Assembly: GCA_021234535.1 (NCBI GenBank)
Contig: CM037846.1
Coordinates: 15,822,150-15,886,149, forward strand
Length of the DNA: 64,000 nt
Direction of reading: 5' to 3'
DNA from: Stichopus chloronotus
Taxonomy: Eukaryota > Echinodermata > Holothuroidea > Aspidochirotida > Stichopodidae
Positions 52,575 through 63,062 of this stretch are shown here, piece by piece. A program made the translations under genes and the position numbers. Under the pieces are notes generated by a model. It worked only from the letters and a program-made list of their open reading frames with translations. It did no database searches and had not been told where the DNA came from. Each line of letters begins with the position of its first letter. Position 1 is the first letter of the stretch.

Positions 52575-53890
52575 AAAATCGTCGGAGTGACGAAAGTCGG
52601 AAAATCTGAAATAGTTGGAATTTTTCAGATTTCAGTCTAGCACATTGTACGACATAAAAAGATGCCAAATATCGCACCAGACTGTGTCTAACGTTACATG
52701 GTAATCGAACATTTTTTCCATAAATCAGAAATACAAATTGAAAAATCCTCATATTTACATCTAGGAGCGGCGATAGTAGGAAAATTCTAAACACCAGAGA
52801 GAATTTTTCATATCTCATTCTAGCACATTTTATGACTTGAAAAGACTATAGCTCCACTAAGAGACCCAAAAATATTGCACTAGATTGCATCTAAGGTTAT
52901 ATGGTGAGACATTTATCAGAAAGGAGACGGAGACACCTCCTCCTATATACCTCTAACAGGTCAACCATCACACATCTCATGCTTTCCCCCAACCCATCAA
53001 AAGACTATTGTTTGATTTTTTTTTTCCTTATCAAGGTGGCTATCATTTACAACTGTTATAGCTTCAAATTACAAACTGTTAAATTACTTCTCTGAAAATT
53101 ACCGTAGCGTAAACATTCTAGGGAAAACCAAATTATTAAAATTTTTAATAGAATGATGTTTTTCTCAGTTATCGAGAAATTGCAGACATGAGACCCCTAC
53201 ATCAAGGCTGGGTACATGCAGACCAGGACACCAGGGAAGTACAGTTTCCGGTCATCTGAAGGGGGGGGGGGGGTGTAAAGCAAAAAGAAATCAAGTACGA
53301 TCAATGCCACGATGGTGGCGTTAAGTTTAAATGGACCTGCCCACTCGGTGCACATGTACGGGCTTAGCCCTAGACTGGACAGACCCACATCCCATGTCTA
53401 TTACCTGTTTATATTCATATCGTTCTGTTCTAGGAAGTCTATGGGACTAAATTTTCACCCAGATAAAAACGCACTTTGAACAAAAATATACCTATCCTGA
53501 GATTTAATTTTCACCCAGAGATATGCTTAAACCTCAGAGCCTCTGGACCCCACTCGCTAAGTTCGCTCTTCGCGAGCGAAGTATTTCCACAACAGTTTCT
53601 TTTGTCCTCCTCCCCCCCCCCCCCCGTTTCAAAATCCTGGTACCGCCACTGCTTATGATTCTTGTATCACCTCAATCTACCTGATTTATATTATCAGTTT
53701 TCATGAGCTGATTGTTTCACACAAATTGAAGGAATGCAAACATGACATCCCTATTTCAAGGCTGGGTACTTGTATCTGAAGTACACCCGGGAAGTGCCGT
53801 TTGCTCCAGCTAATGGTGGCGATCCGCGTGGATAGTCCTGCGTATTACTAGCTCCATCCCCCTCAATGTTGTTTTACCTCCTTCTAGACC
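52575..53890. repeat. Second copy of the higher-order array (182-bp and 400-bp units)
   Basis: The order of block 1 is repeated. Two 182-bp-type units start at 52596 and 52786. A linker resembling 50240-50340 follows near 52950-53060 (CAACCATCACACATCTCATG, then TCAAGGTGGCTATC). Two 400-bp-type units start near 53182 and 53736, the first interrupted by unrelated sequence. Poly-C and poly-G tracts of 13-14 bases punctuate this block. Confidence 0.8.
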
Positions 53891-56800
53891 GATAGCGCCC
53901 TTATTGTGAAGACTTCACCCTCTCCTTAATAACATCATGGATTTTTTCCTGATAAGGTATCGCTTAAGATTGTCGTGGTAGCGTCGCCACTCAGTTGAAG
54001 AAAGCTTACAGCCAGTTGGAATTCAGAACCTTCATACATCCATTTCGCAGAGTCATGTCAACGGGGGTAGGGGAAGATCCGAAGCCAAGGCTGTTGTTTT
54101 AGGAGGCACAAAATTTATCGATCGTTATTCAGGATGGGATTAAAGAAAGGAGTGTCCCTCCAGAACTTTAAACAAAAGTGCTTTTGCAAAAGGACTGAGG
54201 TGCAAAATGGGCCTATCATGACCATATTTTTAATTGCTATTGTGTTTAAGATGGGAAGAGGGCAAGTGTACAGTATATTCTAGACCCCTCCCCTTTCAGA
54301 CGTAAATTAAGTCCCTGACCCTCACCGATGCAAAGATCAGCCTATTACTGTCAGTGATAGTTTATTCAAGTCTTGCAACTGACTAAGGGCGAATTTTTTT
54401 TCACATCTTGAACTGATCGTGCTTTACTGTATCAAAATGTAAGACAGGTAATAAGATCAATTTGAAATTCTTTAAATTTCATACATTTAAAACAACCTCG
54501 GCCTATGCAAAAAATTAACGACTTTTCACTGACGTCACTTACACATCCTTAAAAAGAAGAACATGGGTCAAAGTACCAAACGTCAAATTACACGATGTCA
54601 GGCCTTGCCAAGCTGTAGGCCTGTGGTAGGAGAGGTGACGGGTGCCAATAAAATATCTTCAGGGGAATCAATGACATTCCAAGAAGAAAAAAGTAAATAT
54701 AAATCTGCTGTAATGGCTTATTAAATTGTTTTTAGATTTTCTGTCATCTTTGGATTGCTGTTTGGCTCCTATTGTACGGCTGCACTCACAAACCTTCTGA
54801 GGGATTTTTCCCTTGGATCCACGAACATCTTCTGAAGTTATGTTTGGCCCTCGACATTATCTTATTAGTAAAACAGAACATTCTAAACATAATTTTCCTT
54901 CTTCAGAATTTCTACAGGTCGAATTTCTATTCATACTTATCCTGTAAGTGAAGATCAATTTTAGAGCTTAAAATGCCATTGCGTATTGACAACTTTCTGA
55001 AGGCTTGGTTCTTGTCACCCCCACTACGGTTTCAGGTGGACCCCATCCCGACACACAGATGAATAGTTGGTATAAGTCTTTAGTTGACACCTTCCACTCC
55101 TACTGAGCAAGTCAAAGCAGGCTCTTTTATAAGTTCATGTACCTTTGAATTCTTACAAACATCACGATAAAATGGACATGAAAAGGGCCCAAAGCTTTGA
55201 CATTCCCTACGGTAAAAACATGAACCGCTACCCCACCACCCAAACGAAACATGCTTAAAATTAATTTTATTTGTAGGGAGGGGGTGGATGTGATGATTTG
55301 GGCATGCGGTAATGGTACATGTCATCTACATGGCATTTTATTAGCGGTCATTTAATTTCATATCACGAAAATTCCAAAACAAATATCCTGCACGGACCCC
55401 CCCCCCCCCCGCACCACGACGGCACAAATTGACGTCTATAAACATTGGCCTATACCTTAAAAACCTTCAATGAAGATTGCTATGTGATTATTTGCTCTAA
55501 ATATCCAAAATATTCATAAAAGCTATGCATGTGTCGCTCTTACATTCATCCCTTCCCTGGCATAGGAATGAAAAAATGTCATAAGGCACATACACATTGC
55601 GCACTTCCCATCCGCGAAATTTGAAGCCGATATCAGTGTTTCTTTTTTCTTCTTCTTTTTGTTGTTGTTTTACATTTCCATTTCACTTTTCCACAAGCTT
55701 CTCAGTTATTCTAAAAATTCTTGTTGTGCATCGGACTACTAGATATGCAAATTCACGGATCTCGTGGTCCGGGGTGGGGGGCGGACAACAGGTGCCATAG
55801 TCCCTTCCAAACGTGGAAAAGTTGTTTGTAGAATTACATCTTGGAAAACTTTTCTGAAAGGAAATTATCAAATTACCTACACAATTTTACACTTTTCAGT
55901 TTGTGCACCAAATTGCATTTTCAGGCAGTCAGTTATACAAAATTTTCTTAAAGGGGATGGGATGTTCCAAAGTTGACCCATGCTACATATCCAACATTTG
56001 CGACCTAAGAAAGAGGGCCTGGATTCGCCAGTGGATATGCATAATTTGACAGTTTTTAATTGCTTGATACTCTGCTTGTCAAGGAGGACCTCTACACTGA
56101 TTTGTACACTGCTTAAACACTGTCTGTCTAACACATTCAGGAACCCCACTTGCACTCACCTTGACTCTTTTCAACTCTGGATATATAGTCTTATACTAGA
56201 AATAGTTGAACTTGGGACTCCGATTTTCCGACAGAGTGAGTTTTCGAGTAGGCTTGCACAGTACGACCGTCGTGGAATTAAGGGGAGCTTAATTTTCTAA
56301 CACGCATACCTGTCAGGAACCACCCATCTGAAAATGTAGTTTCATTTAAATTCAAAAGAACATGGTCAGATTTCTTAAAAACTAGTCCGGATGCAAACGA
56401 TATTGCTTCAATGCAACGTCAAAATAGAGCTTTAACGAAATATTGACTTGAATATGTTCTAGTCTTCACGTCATGATTGTAGTCATATAGCTTGGTTTGT
56501 GGTATGAACTTTAGCACGTGTGTTTGGGGAGGGGGTGCGGGAAAGCAATTTTTGTCCCCTGAGAAAAAAAAAGACGAAATGTGTAAATTCCAGTTCTGTG
56601 ATAAAATATATGTATAGTCTCATAATTAGCTGTCGCAGTGAGATTAAAATACTTCACGTTTGAGGTTTTCTAAAGTAGACCAGTATAGTTGGCAAATTCT
56701 TTTTTTTTTTAGATTACCCGTCCGAATAATATTCACAATTTGTCTGAAGATTTTCCAAACTTGAAAGGGTGTGGGGCTGCGGCAATTTCTCCCTATCTTG

Positions 56801-57496
56801 TCTGGTACCCCACTGGTTCAGACTTTATCCAGCTTGACTAAAGTAAGCTTTCTGAACCCTAATAAGCCATATATCTCTTGCAAGGTATACAGACTAACGT
56901 GAAGGGCTGTATTCCATATTGTACCAGCCAAAGAACCGCATTTGTACCGTTCATGAGCATGCAGATCGTCAGTAGATATCGATCTTTTTAAATCGAAGAT
57001 AATGAGATCATGATATTAAATTAAGTCTAGTCTTGAAAACATAGTTTTCTCGAAAGTAGGTTGTTGGCCTATGTGTTTGAAAACAAGTGAAATGAGACAA
57101 AGAAGATGAGAAAAAAAAGACATCGGCTCTCACGACTGTCCATTTTAAGAGAATTTCCAGCTCGCATCTCTGGGTGAAAAAGTAATTGTTTCAAAAACTT
57201 AGAGGACTATTACAAATTTAAAAAGACAACAGAGATTTGAAATCAGCATTTTCTTTTCACCATTGAGTGAGATGGTTGTATCCAATACAGAAACCAAAAA
57301 AAATTGCATTGAGAATTTCCTTTTTTCCCTCACATTTAATTTTAAATTTGCTTGGATTTTTTTGGTAAAATGGACATGAATTTGGTGCCAAAACAATTGT
57401 AATGTATTTCTTAGCATGCTTTTTCCCCCACCCTACAATTCTCCAAAGAGTCATACTGAATGGAGCTGAACTGTGTGTACTTTTTCTTAATTGCAG
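53891..57496. other. Intergenic or intronic stretch, no gene recognised
   Basis: AT-rich sequence with a 14-base poly-C (55397-55410) and poly-T runs. An open stretch after a T-rich acceptor-like site (about 56713-56840, reading ITRPNNIHNLSEDFPNLKG) and the frames at 55.9-56.3 kb look at best marginal. Any upstream exons of the plus-strand gene ending at 57,730 would be expected here or further left. Confidence 0.5.
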
Positions 57497-57730
57497 AGTC
57501 ATCAAAATGTTGTCATGGTAACAGTTTTTGTTGCAAGATGCTGCTCCTCTATCAGAAGCTGCAGGCACGAGATTGACAGACCCATGACAGACTTCGTTCT
57601 TCCTCCATTGGTGTCGGTGTACCATGGTGAAGTTGAAGCCGATGGTAAAACAGTACAAGGAGACATGAGTCAACTCACACAGGAGGACCTTAGTCATTCC
57701 ACGATGAAGGGGATGCGGAGTTTCGTTTGA
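57497..57730 (+). CDS. Probable 3'-terminal exon of an unidentified plus-strand gene
   Basis: An open frame of 77 codons plus TGA follows a good acceptor (TTTTTCTTAATTGCAG, AG at 57495-57496) in phase 0. It encodes a short hydrophobic stretch (VVMVTVFVARCC), a Cys/Arg-rich patch, TDFVLPPLVSVYHGEVEADG and an acidic/Ser-rich tail ending MKGMRSFV. An AATAAA lies 144 bp after the stop, and the next gene (TRRAP) converges from the other side. Together these suggest a real last exon. I do not recognise the family. The earlier exons were not found; 5' of it lie a tandem array and AT-rich DNA. An overlapping minus-strand frame of 172 codons (57257-57775) is considered a shadow. Confidence 0.42.
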   Translation, partial: SHQNVVMVTVFVARCCSSIRSCRHEIDRPMTDFVLPPLVSVYHGEVEADGKTVQGDMSQLTQEDLSHSTMKGMRSFV

Positions 57731-57873
57731 TGGCATAGTAGTTGTTAAAGGCTCCGTTGGGAGAAACAACTTCACTTTTCCTGGAAGTAATATGGCAAAA
57801 GATGCCGACAGTATTGTGTGACTACTTGAATGACGAAGACCATCGTTAGCTTGGTTGTTAAATATCGCCAGTA

Positions 57874-57879
57874 AATAAA
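57874..57879 (+). terminator. Poly(A) signal AATAAA
   Basis: A canonical hexamer 144 bp downstream of the TGA at 57730, in position to end the plus-strand transcript. The region after it turns T-rich. Confidence 0.45.
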
Positions 57880-58803
57880 GATAAACCAGAACATCAAGTT
57901 TTGGAAGGCCTCTTTTTATTTCTCACTAGGTTTTTCTCACAAGACAATTGTTGGTACAAATAGTTTGCAAGTTGGGAAATACAGTGAAAAAAGGTGGCAA
58001 AAAATTGCTAAAAATGAAACAGTATGTTTTATCATGTTTTACTTTGGCTAGAAATTCATGTGGGGATACTATGTACACACATTGTTAAAAAATATCAAGA
58101 AAAAGTGACAAAAATGCTGTGACAGAAAGTTATAAACACCAACAGTTTTTCAAGAAGCTCTCGAGTCAGTTTGCTTCATTTGATCAAATACACATTCACT
58201 AAGCTTCTCGAGAGGGAAGGTGAGTGTAGGGGGGTGGAAATGAATTGTATGGCTTCTTGAAAACATGTTTTAGGAGCATGCAACCAACTAGGTGAGAGCA
58301 GAAATGAATTGTGTGCTTCATATGTATATATATACAGCATGTACAAGAGGAAGCAGATACCAAACACATTTTAGAACACTACTTATCTACCTCTTGGGTC
58401 AAGAAGCAGTGATTACCCCCCCCCCCTTCCCCAATTGGTTTTACATTATAACTTGAATCTACAAATACCTTATCTACAATTAAAGGCTAGCTGTAGCCAC
58501 AAAATATAAACGTAAATTAACCTGAATGATTACTGCCACTATCATGGCTCAAATGATTGATTTCTTCTGAAATTGAATTAAATGGTCGTACTTTCTATTC
58601 ATCCATCAAACCAACCAATCAACCAACCACACACCCTGACTCGACATCATGCACAAAGTATAAAAATTAGCATAATCTTGGAACTAGACTGACCTCGTTG
58701 AGTGACTAGCGCTGATTCTTTAACGGTAGAAATGGACACTATCCAGCTGTGGAATGGTTTAACCTTTACAAGATTAATGGTGCTCAAAACTTCTTTTTCA
58801 ATT

Positions 58804-58847
58804 TTTATTTCAGATAAGTTATTATTATTATCATTATTACTTTTATT
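58804..58847 (-). terminator. Candidate TRRAP poly(A) signals
   Basis: Two AATAAA hexamers on the minus strand (TTTATT at 58842-58847 and 58804-58809) are the first good ones seen downstream of the TRRAP stop. If used, the 3' UTR would be about 0.9 kb and would include the ~53-bp minisatellite. Assignment is by position only. Confidence 0.4.
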
Positions 58848-59179
58848 TTCCATTAGTATACATCAAACTTGAAGACATATATTGCTTCATACATTTTACA
58901 AATTAAAGAGGTATAGGTATATCTTTAACTGTCTCTCTGACAGTGCTTGACACTATTCTTAGATATTCAAAACATTTACTTTGTTTCAGAAGATTTTCAT
59001 TGCATTGTAATGGGCACCATGACCTTCATTCCAACAAAACCAACAAGAAATCATGAAAATCACCTTCACATCAAATCATGTGACACCACAAAACTCTGCC
59101 CCCACCCCACCCTGTTCTTTGTTCGTACACCATTAGTGCAAAGTACCATAATGCTTGAGTACTTATGCTACACCAACGG

Positions 59180-59690
59180 AGTGTCAAGCAAAATCCATTC
59201 TGTAATGTTTGACCACTGATGATACAACAATAAGTATCAAGCAGGATCAACTTTGTAATGTTTGACTGCTAATGATACAAACAGGTGGGCCATGCAGAAT
59301 CCATTCGGCAATGTTAAAATATTGATGATACAACCATGAGTGTCAACCAGGATCCATTCTGAAAAGTATGACTGTTGGTGATACAAACAGGAAGCATCAA
59401 GCAGGATCCATCCTGTAATGTATGACTAGTGATTATACGACCATGAGTGTCAAGCTGGATCTACTCTGTAATTTTTAAACACTGATGATACAGCCACAGA
59501 GTGTCATGCATGTGTGATTCTGTAAAGTTTTGCTACTGATGATACAACCAGGGGGTGTCAAGCAGGATCCCTTCCGTAATGTTTGACTACTGATGACTAC
59601 AACCATGAGTGTCAAGCAGGGTCCATTCTGAAAGTTTGTCTACTGATGATATAACAAGGACTGTGAAGCAGGATCCATTATGTCGCAAAG
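59180..59690 (-). repeat. ~53-bp minisatellite abutting the TRRAP stop, about ten units
   Basis: Roughly ten diverged units of 52-55 bp, each reading approximately GTGTCAAGCAGGATCC, then a variable CTGTAATGTTTGAC core, then TACTGATGATACAACCATGA. The copies drift by substitution and one-base indels. The array ends about 25 bp before the TRRAP stop codon, and the unit matches the terminal coding sequence (33 of 40 positions between 59719-59758 and the unit starting near 59604, by hand alignment). It probably lies in the 3' UTR. Confidence 0.88.
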
Positions 59691-59715
59691 TATCACTCTG
59701 CCCAGCATTCCTCTC

Positions 59716-59825
59716 TTACAGCCATGGGTGCCAAGCAGGGTCCATACGGCAAAGATTGTCGGGGCTGTTGGCGGCTGCTACCAAGGTACTGACTTTACTC
59801 TCTCCTCCTTCGAACTGTGCCAGGT
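59716..59825 (-). CDS. TRRAP: TRRAP terminal coding exon with FATC tail and stop
   Basis: A 110-bp exon after a TTTTCACAG acceptor. It completes Asn, then reads LAQFEGGESKVSTLVAAANS and PDNLCRMDPAWHPWL, with TAA at 59718-59716. These are the end of the FATC domain, the short C-terminal segment required in PIKK proteins. The aromatic-rich end (AWHPWL) is the standard TRRAP terminus. The last ~30 coding bases closely resemble the unit of the minisatellite that follows. Confidence 0.95.
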
Positions 59826-62800
59826 CTGTGAAAACAAACGACAAACCTTAGTCAGTTTCAAATTGTACATAAATTACGGCCAGTTGGCCATGATCAACAA
59901 CTATTGACACTAAGAACTGGAAACACAAACAGAAGAATATTAACGAGCTCATTTGGACAAAAAGAGAGAATGCTGCTGGTCCATAGAAGAAACCAAAGAA
60001 AGGTGCAAGAATGGAATTGTTTTACAGAATAAACACCTTCACAAATTTTAATCGTATAGTCCGAGCAAATGGTGAAAAAATTGTACATTACGACTTTAAA
60101 AAATGAAATTAGGTATGAAGGTGACTTTTTGTATTCTTGTCAAATAATGCTTGGAGGCCATCTCAATTTTTGCCCCTAAATCCATGATGGTCACCAAATT
60201 CCAAATGGCCACCATGATTACAACAAATCACCAATAAATTACTTTGAAAAGAATTAGAACAGCTACATTTGAAAGAAATGTCATTACAATGCATTTTCAG
60301 GTGATTAATGCGATAAACTGCTTTCAAGTACAATGAAAAGACCAAGATGGCTGCCAAAAACAAGATGGCAGACGGGATTACAACACTTCTGTAGTAAGCT
60401 GCCTTGAAAACAACTAAACCCACGATAAACTGACACAAATGACAAACACTGTTTAGGATGAAAATGGAATTATTAAGTGGCATAGGTATGTTCACAAATT
60501 TTGATAAAGGGTGAAACACATTTGACATTTACTTTGTAGTCTAGTCATGATGGCGTTGACAGCCTTGGAGACTGTATTGATCAGAAGGTCGCAGTCGATC
60601 TGTTCATCCGGGGTGACCTTAAACACTTCGATGGCTTTGGAACTGTCATCTCTTTTCTGGATTTAAAAGAACAAAGTTTTAAAAGAGAAACATAACCACC
60701 AAATGCAGAAAATAATAAAAAAAAAACAAGGGCACTATAGTTCCTGGCTTAAGTGGGAAATGCCAAGCACTGGACACATGAAATGCACAATGAAACCAAA
60801 TTTGCATACAAAATAACAGCCAATATACCAAGTCTGCATAAATAGGACTGATAGTTGTCAATTTACTGTAGCAGAGAATTGGGCCCATATAAATTTGTCC
60901 CTGGAAATGGACAGTAACAATTTAAAATAAAATTTGTATTCAAAAACATTAAGTCCAAACATTTCATCTACCAAATTATCAGGTCTGCACTGCCAAAATT
61001 AAGCTACAATAATCACCGTAATAATAAGTTAAATTTGGATATAAGATGACTAAAAATGATGCAGCCACAGAAGCTTAAAGACTCCGCAGAAGTCCATGAA
61101 AATGTGTGACCAGACACCAAAGCCTGACAAAACTCTCTGATGTTGCAAGAAGTCATTGCAGATTTTACTCATGTGCTGAAAACACTGCCATGTGTATGTG
61201 GAAATAGCCAATTAAAACTACAAAAGATTCTTTCACATGTAAATGAGTAACTTGGTGCAAGCAGCCTGCAAAACATCAGCTTGCTTCTCCAGCCGTTGAG
61301 AAACGGTGGAGTGATGGAGACAGGGCAGATGTTGGATTGAGAGGCTGGTGAGACCATCATCCCTAATCTTTATAAACATGAATTAGATTCCAAGGTGTAC
61401 AGAAACATTCAAACAGGAAAACTTATAGCCAAAGAGTGCTGACATGGAAACTCAAGTCGACAGATACCTTTTTATCCCAAGCTATTATCTCGTCTCTGAG
61501 AATTGCTTTGAGAAGGGCGGACAGTTGGAAGGAAGGTTGCACCAGGCACCTGGCCGTGGCGATCATTGAAGCCGTCAGGACACCGTTCACTCCAACCGTG
61601 GTGAGAAACTCCGCCACATTTGGCGTCAAACGGAAAGGAACTGGACGGTTGGCATCAAGCTCACCTGAAATTAAATGATATTGATGTTGGTTTCAGAACT
61701 GGTTGGATTTAATGTTATATGTAAAAGAAGAGGTTTGAAGAGTATAGTTGCTTGTGCCAACAATTGATGTAATTAACATTAGTTTTGCTATCTTCATCTT
61801 CATTACTCACATTTCATTTCTTGTTCTTGAAAAATAATTTTCTTTTCATTTTTCAAGGACCAACTTTGATTACCTGTGGTGTCCTCGATGTCAAACTTGA
61901 AGTAAAACACCGAAAGGAGGCCAGAATTACGCTCCACCTGCAATATCTCCGGATTGAGCCTAGTCAGATGGAGAATAAACTCTGCGAGACCAAGTAGGGC
62001 AAGCTGGCTGGTGAACTGAAGGTTAAGAAAAAACAATGGATAACTCGATACCTATGAAAAACAATGATAGACATTTTATCACCTGGATGAAAAATATGTG
62101 TTTGACTACTTATTAAAAAAAAAAACGGATCAATTTTACCTCTTAAAATGTTCACTTAAGTCTGACAAAGTAGATATTCAAGCAAATCTTTGATGAATAT
62201 ATTTACATGTTCTAAATATCAAATAATTGGAAAATAAAGTTTCCTTATCAGTACACAGAAAGCTACATTATACTGATCACAAAGACATGATGCATAAAGC
62301 AGAATGTGCTGTTCGAAGAAAAAGAAATTAGCATACAACGTTTATCTTCCATTCTTCTCTTCCACTTGATACCAACCTACACCACATTTCTTTCAGGAGA
62401 AATGTCACTAATTTGAGTGTTAGTTACAGTGGGAAGACAATTGATTTGTTTTCTCATCTATACTCCTATGCAAACATGAAGCATGGTTATTTTGGATAGA
62501 AGTTCAACACACTTGTCAGAGGGCCAGTTCAACTACAATTATTATTCGGCCTAAATTCAGGAAATTTGTATTCCTTTTTGGACAAATAGACCATGTTACT
62601 ATAGTTTTTATATAGCTTTTCATAACTGTAAGAAGTCAAGCCAGTTCTTTGGTACACTTTTGAAAACACAGGAACAACAGCACATCTTGCTTTAAGTTAT
62701 AAGAGCGGCATTGCTCGGGGCCCACTTACCACTTTTCTGAAAGCAAAATAATCAGTGGCTGTTGGAAAGGTACGGACCGCCCAATCCTTCAGCATGCTCC

Positions 62801-63062
62801 TTGGGACCATGTTGGACTGGACCTCTTTCAGGATGTCTCGAAGGACCTGATGGCTGACCTGGGAGCCTCTGGACTGCACCACTGCGAGCCTCTCGTAATA
62901 ACGTGTGATGGGAGCATCGAACTCCACCTTGTGTTTCAAGCTCCATTCTTTGTAAATGTCCAGGAGAGATACGGACGAAGGACTATCTTCGACAAGCCGC
63001 ATCTGAGGTGATACTGCCACCACCTTTGGCACCGTGAACTGCAGCTGTCGTTTGGCTGTCTC
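59716..63062 (-). CDS. TRRAP: TRRAP, C-terminal five coding exons (pseudokinase C-lobe and FATC)
   Basis: Partial gene: join(62730..63062, 61874..62015, 61468..61664, 60533..60656, 59716..59825) on the minus strand, 301 codons plus stop. TRRAP is the giant (about 3,860-residue in human) PIKK-family scaffold that binds activators and anchors the SAGA and NuA4/TIP60 acetyltransferase complexes in the nucleus. Hallmarks seen: APITRYYERLAVVQSRGSQ, VLRDILKEVQSNMVPRSMLK, LALLGLAEFILHLTRLNPE, ANRPVPFRLTPNVAEFLTT, LLKAILRDEIIAWDKK and the terminal LCRMDPAWHPWL. All introns have GT-AG ends and the phases (0, 1, 0, 1) join without breaking the frame. The catalytic loop and DFG segments of active PIKKs are replaced, as is known for this pseudokinase. 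Upstream exons lie beyond 64,000. The gene looks intact. Confidence 0.95.
60165..60480. repeat. Weak two-unit duplication in the last TRRAP intron
   Basis: ATGGCCACCATGATTACAAC followed by TACTTTGAAAAGAATTAGAAC resembles, about 170 bp later, ATGGCAGACGGGATTACAAC followed by GCCTTGAAAACAACTAAAC. CAAGATGGCTGCCAA motifs typical of invertebrate dispersed repeats are present. No coding signal. Confidence 0.4.
60533..60656 (-). CDS. TRRAP: TRRAP penultimate coding exon
   Basis: A 124-bp exon after an AAATCCAG acceptor. It reads KRDDSSKAIEVFKVTPDEQI then TVSKAVNAIMTRLQ and ends one base into an Asn codon before GTAAATG. The first half is the variable linker before FATC and does not resemble the vertebrate linker closely. 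The second half (KAVNAIMTRL) is highly conserved and forms the helix leading into the FATC tail. Confidence 0.9.
61468..61664 (-). CDS. TRRAP: TRRAP exon (activation segment to C-lobe)
   Basis: A 197-bp exon that completes the split Gly codon, then reads ELDANRPVPFRLTPNVAEFL, TTVGVNGVLTASMIATARC and LLKAILRDEIIAWDKK. It ends in phase 0 before a GTATCT donor. ANRPVPFRLTPN is the counterpart of the PFRLTRN segment shared by all PIKKs. The separating intron downstream is only 209 bp on the 5' side and 811 bp on the 3' side. Confidence 0.94.
61874..62015 (-). CDS. TRRAP: TRRAP exon (degenerate catalytic-loop region)
   Basis: A 142-bp exon from the acceptor CCTTCAG to the donor GTAATC. It encodes FTSQLALLGLAEFILHLTRL through FDIEDTTG, with the last Gly codon split after its first base. 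In active PIKKs this place holds GLGDRHxxN and a DFG-like metal-binding motif; here LHLTRLNPE and FKFDIEDTTG stand instead, so no catalytic Asp-Arg-His is visible. That matches the family's known loss of kinase activity. Confidence 0.94.
62730..63062 (-). CDS. TRRAP: TRRAP exon (pseudokinase N-lobe to mid region)
   Basis: A 333-bp, 111-codon exon in phase 0 at both ends. It starts ETAKRQLQFTVPKVV after a GTCAACAG acceptor and ends FAFRKV before a GTAAGT donor. It carries MRLVEDSPSSVSLLDIYKE, APITRYYERLAVVQSRGSQ and VLRDILKEVQSNMVPRSMLK, all strongly conserved in animal TRRAP. The segment KEWSLKHKVEF is the most divergent part compared with vertebrates. Confidence 0.94.

Noticed and set aside
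55877..56300. Plus and minus frames with a strong minus-strand donor GTGAGT near 56,155
   Set aside because: No acceptor or conserved peptide supports an exon ending at that donor, and the frames on both strands look equally weak.
56713..56840. Open stretch after a T-rich acceptor-like site on the plus strand
   Set aside because: The only open frame meets TAA just before the donor-like GTAAGC, so it cannot be an internal coding exon of the downstream gene.
57257..57775. 172-codon minus-strand open frame, the longest in the window
   Set aside because: It overlaps the plus-strand terminal exon, has an unstructured Lys/Asn-rich end read from AT-rich DNA, and has no splice or homology support.
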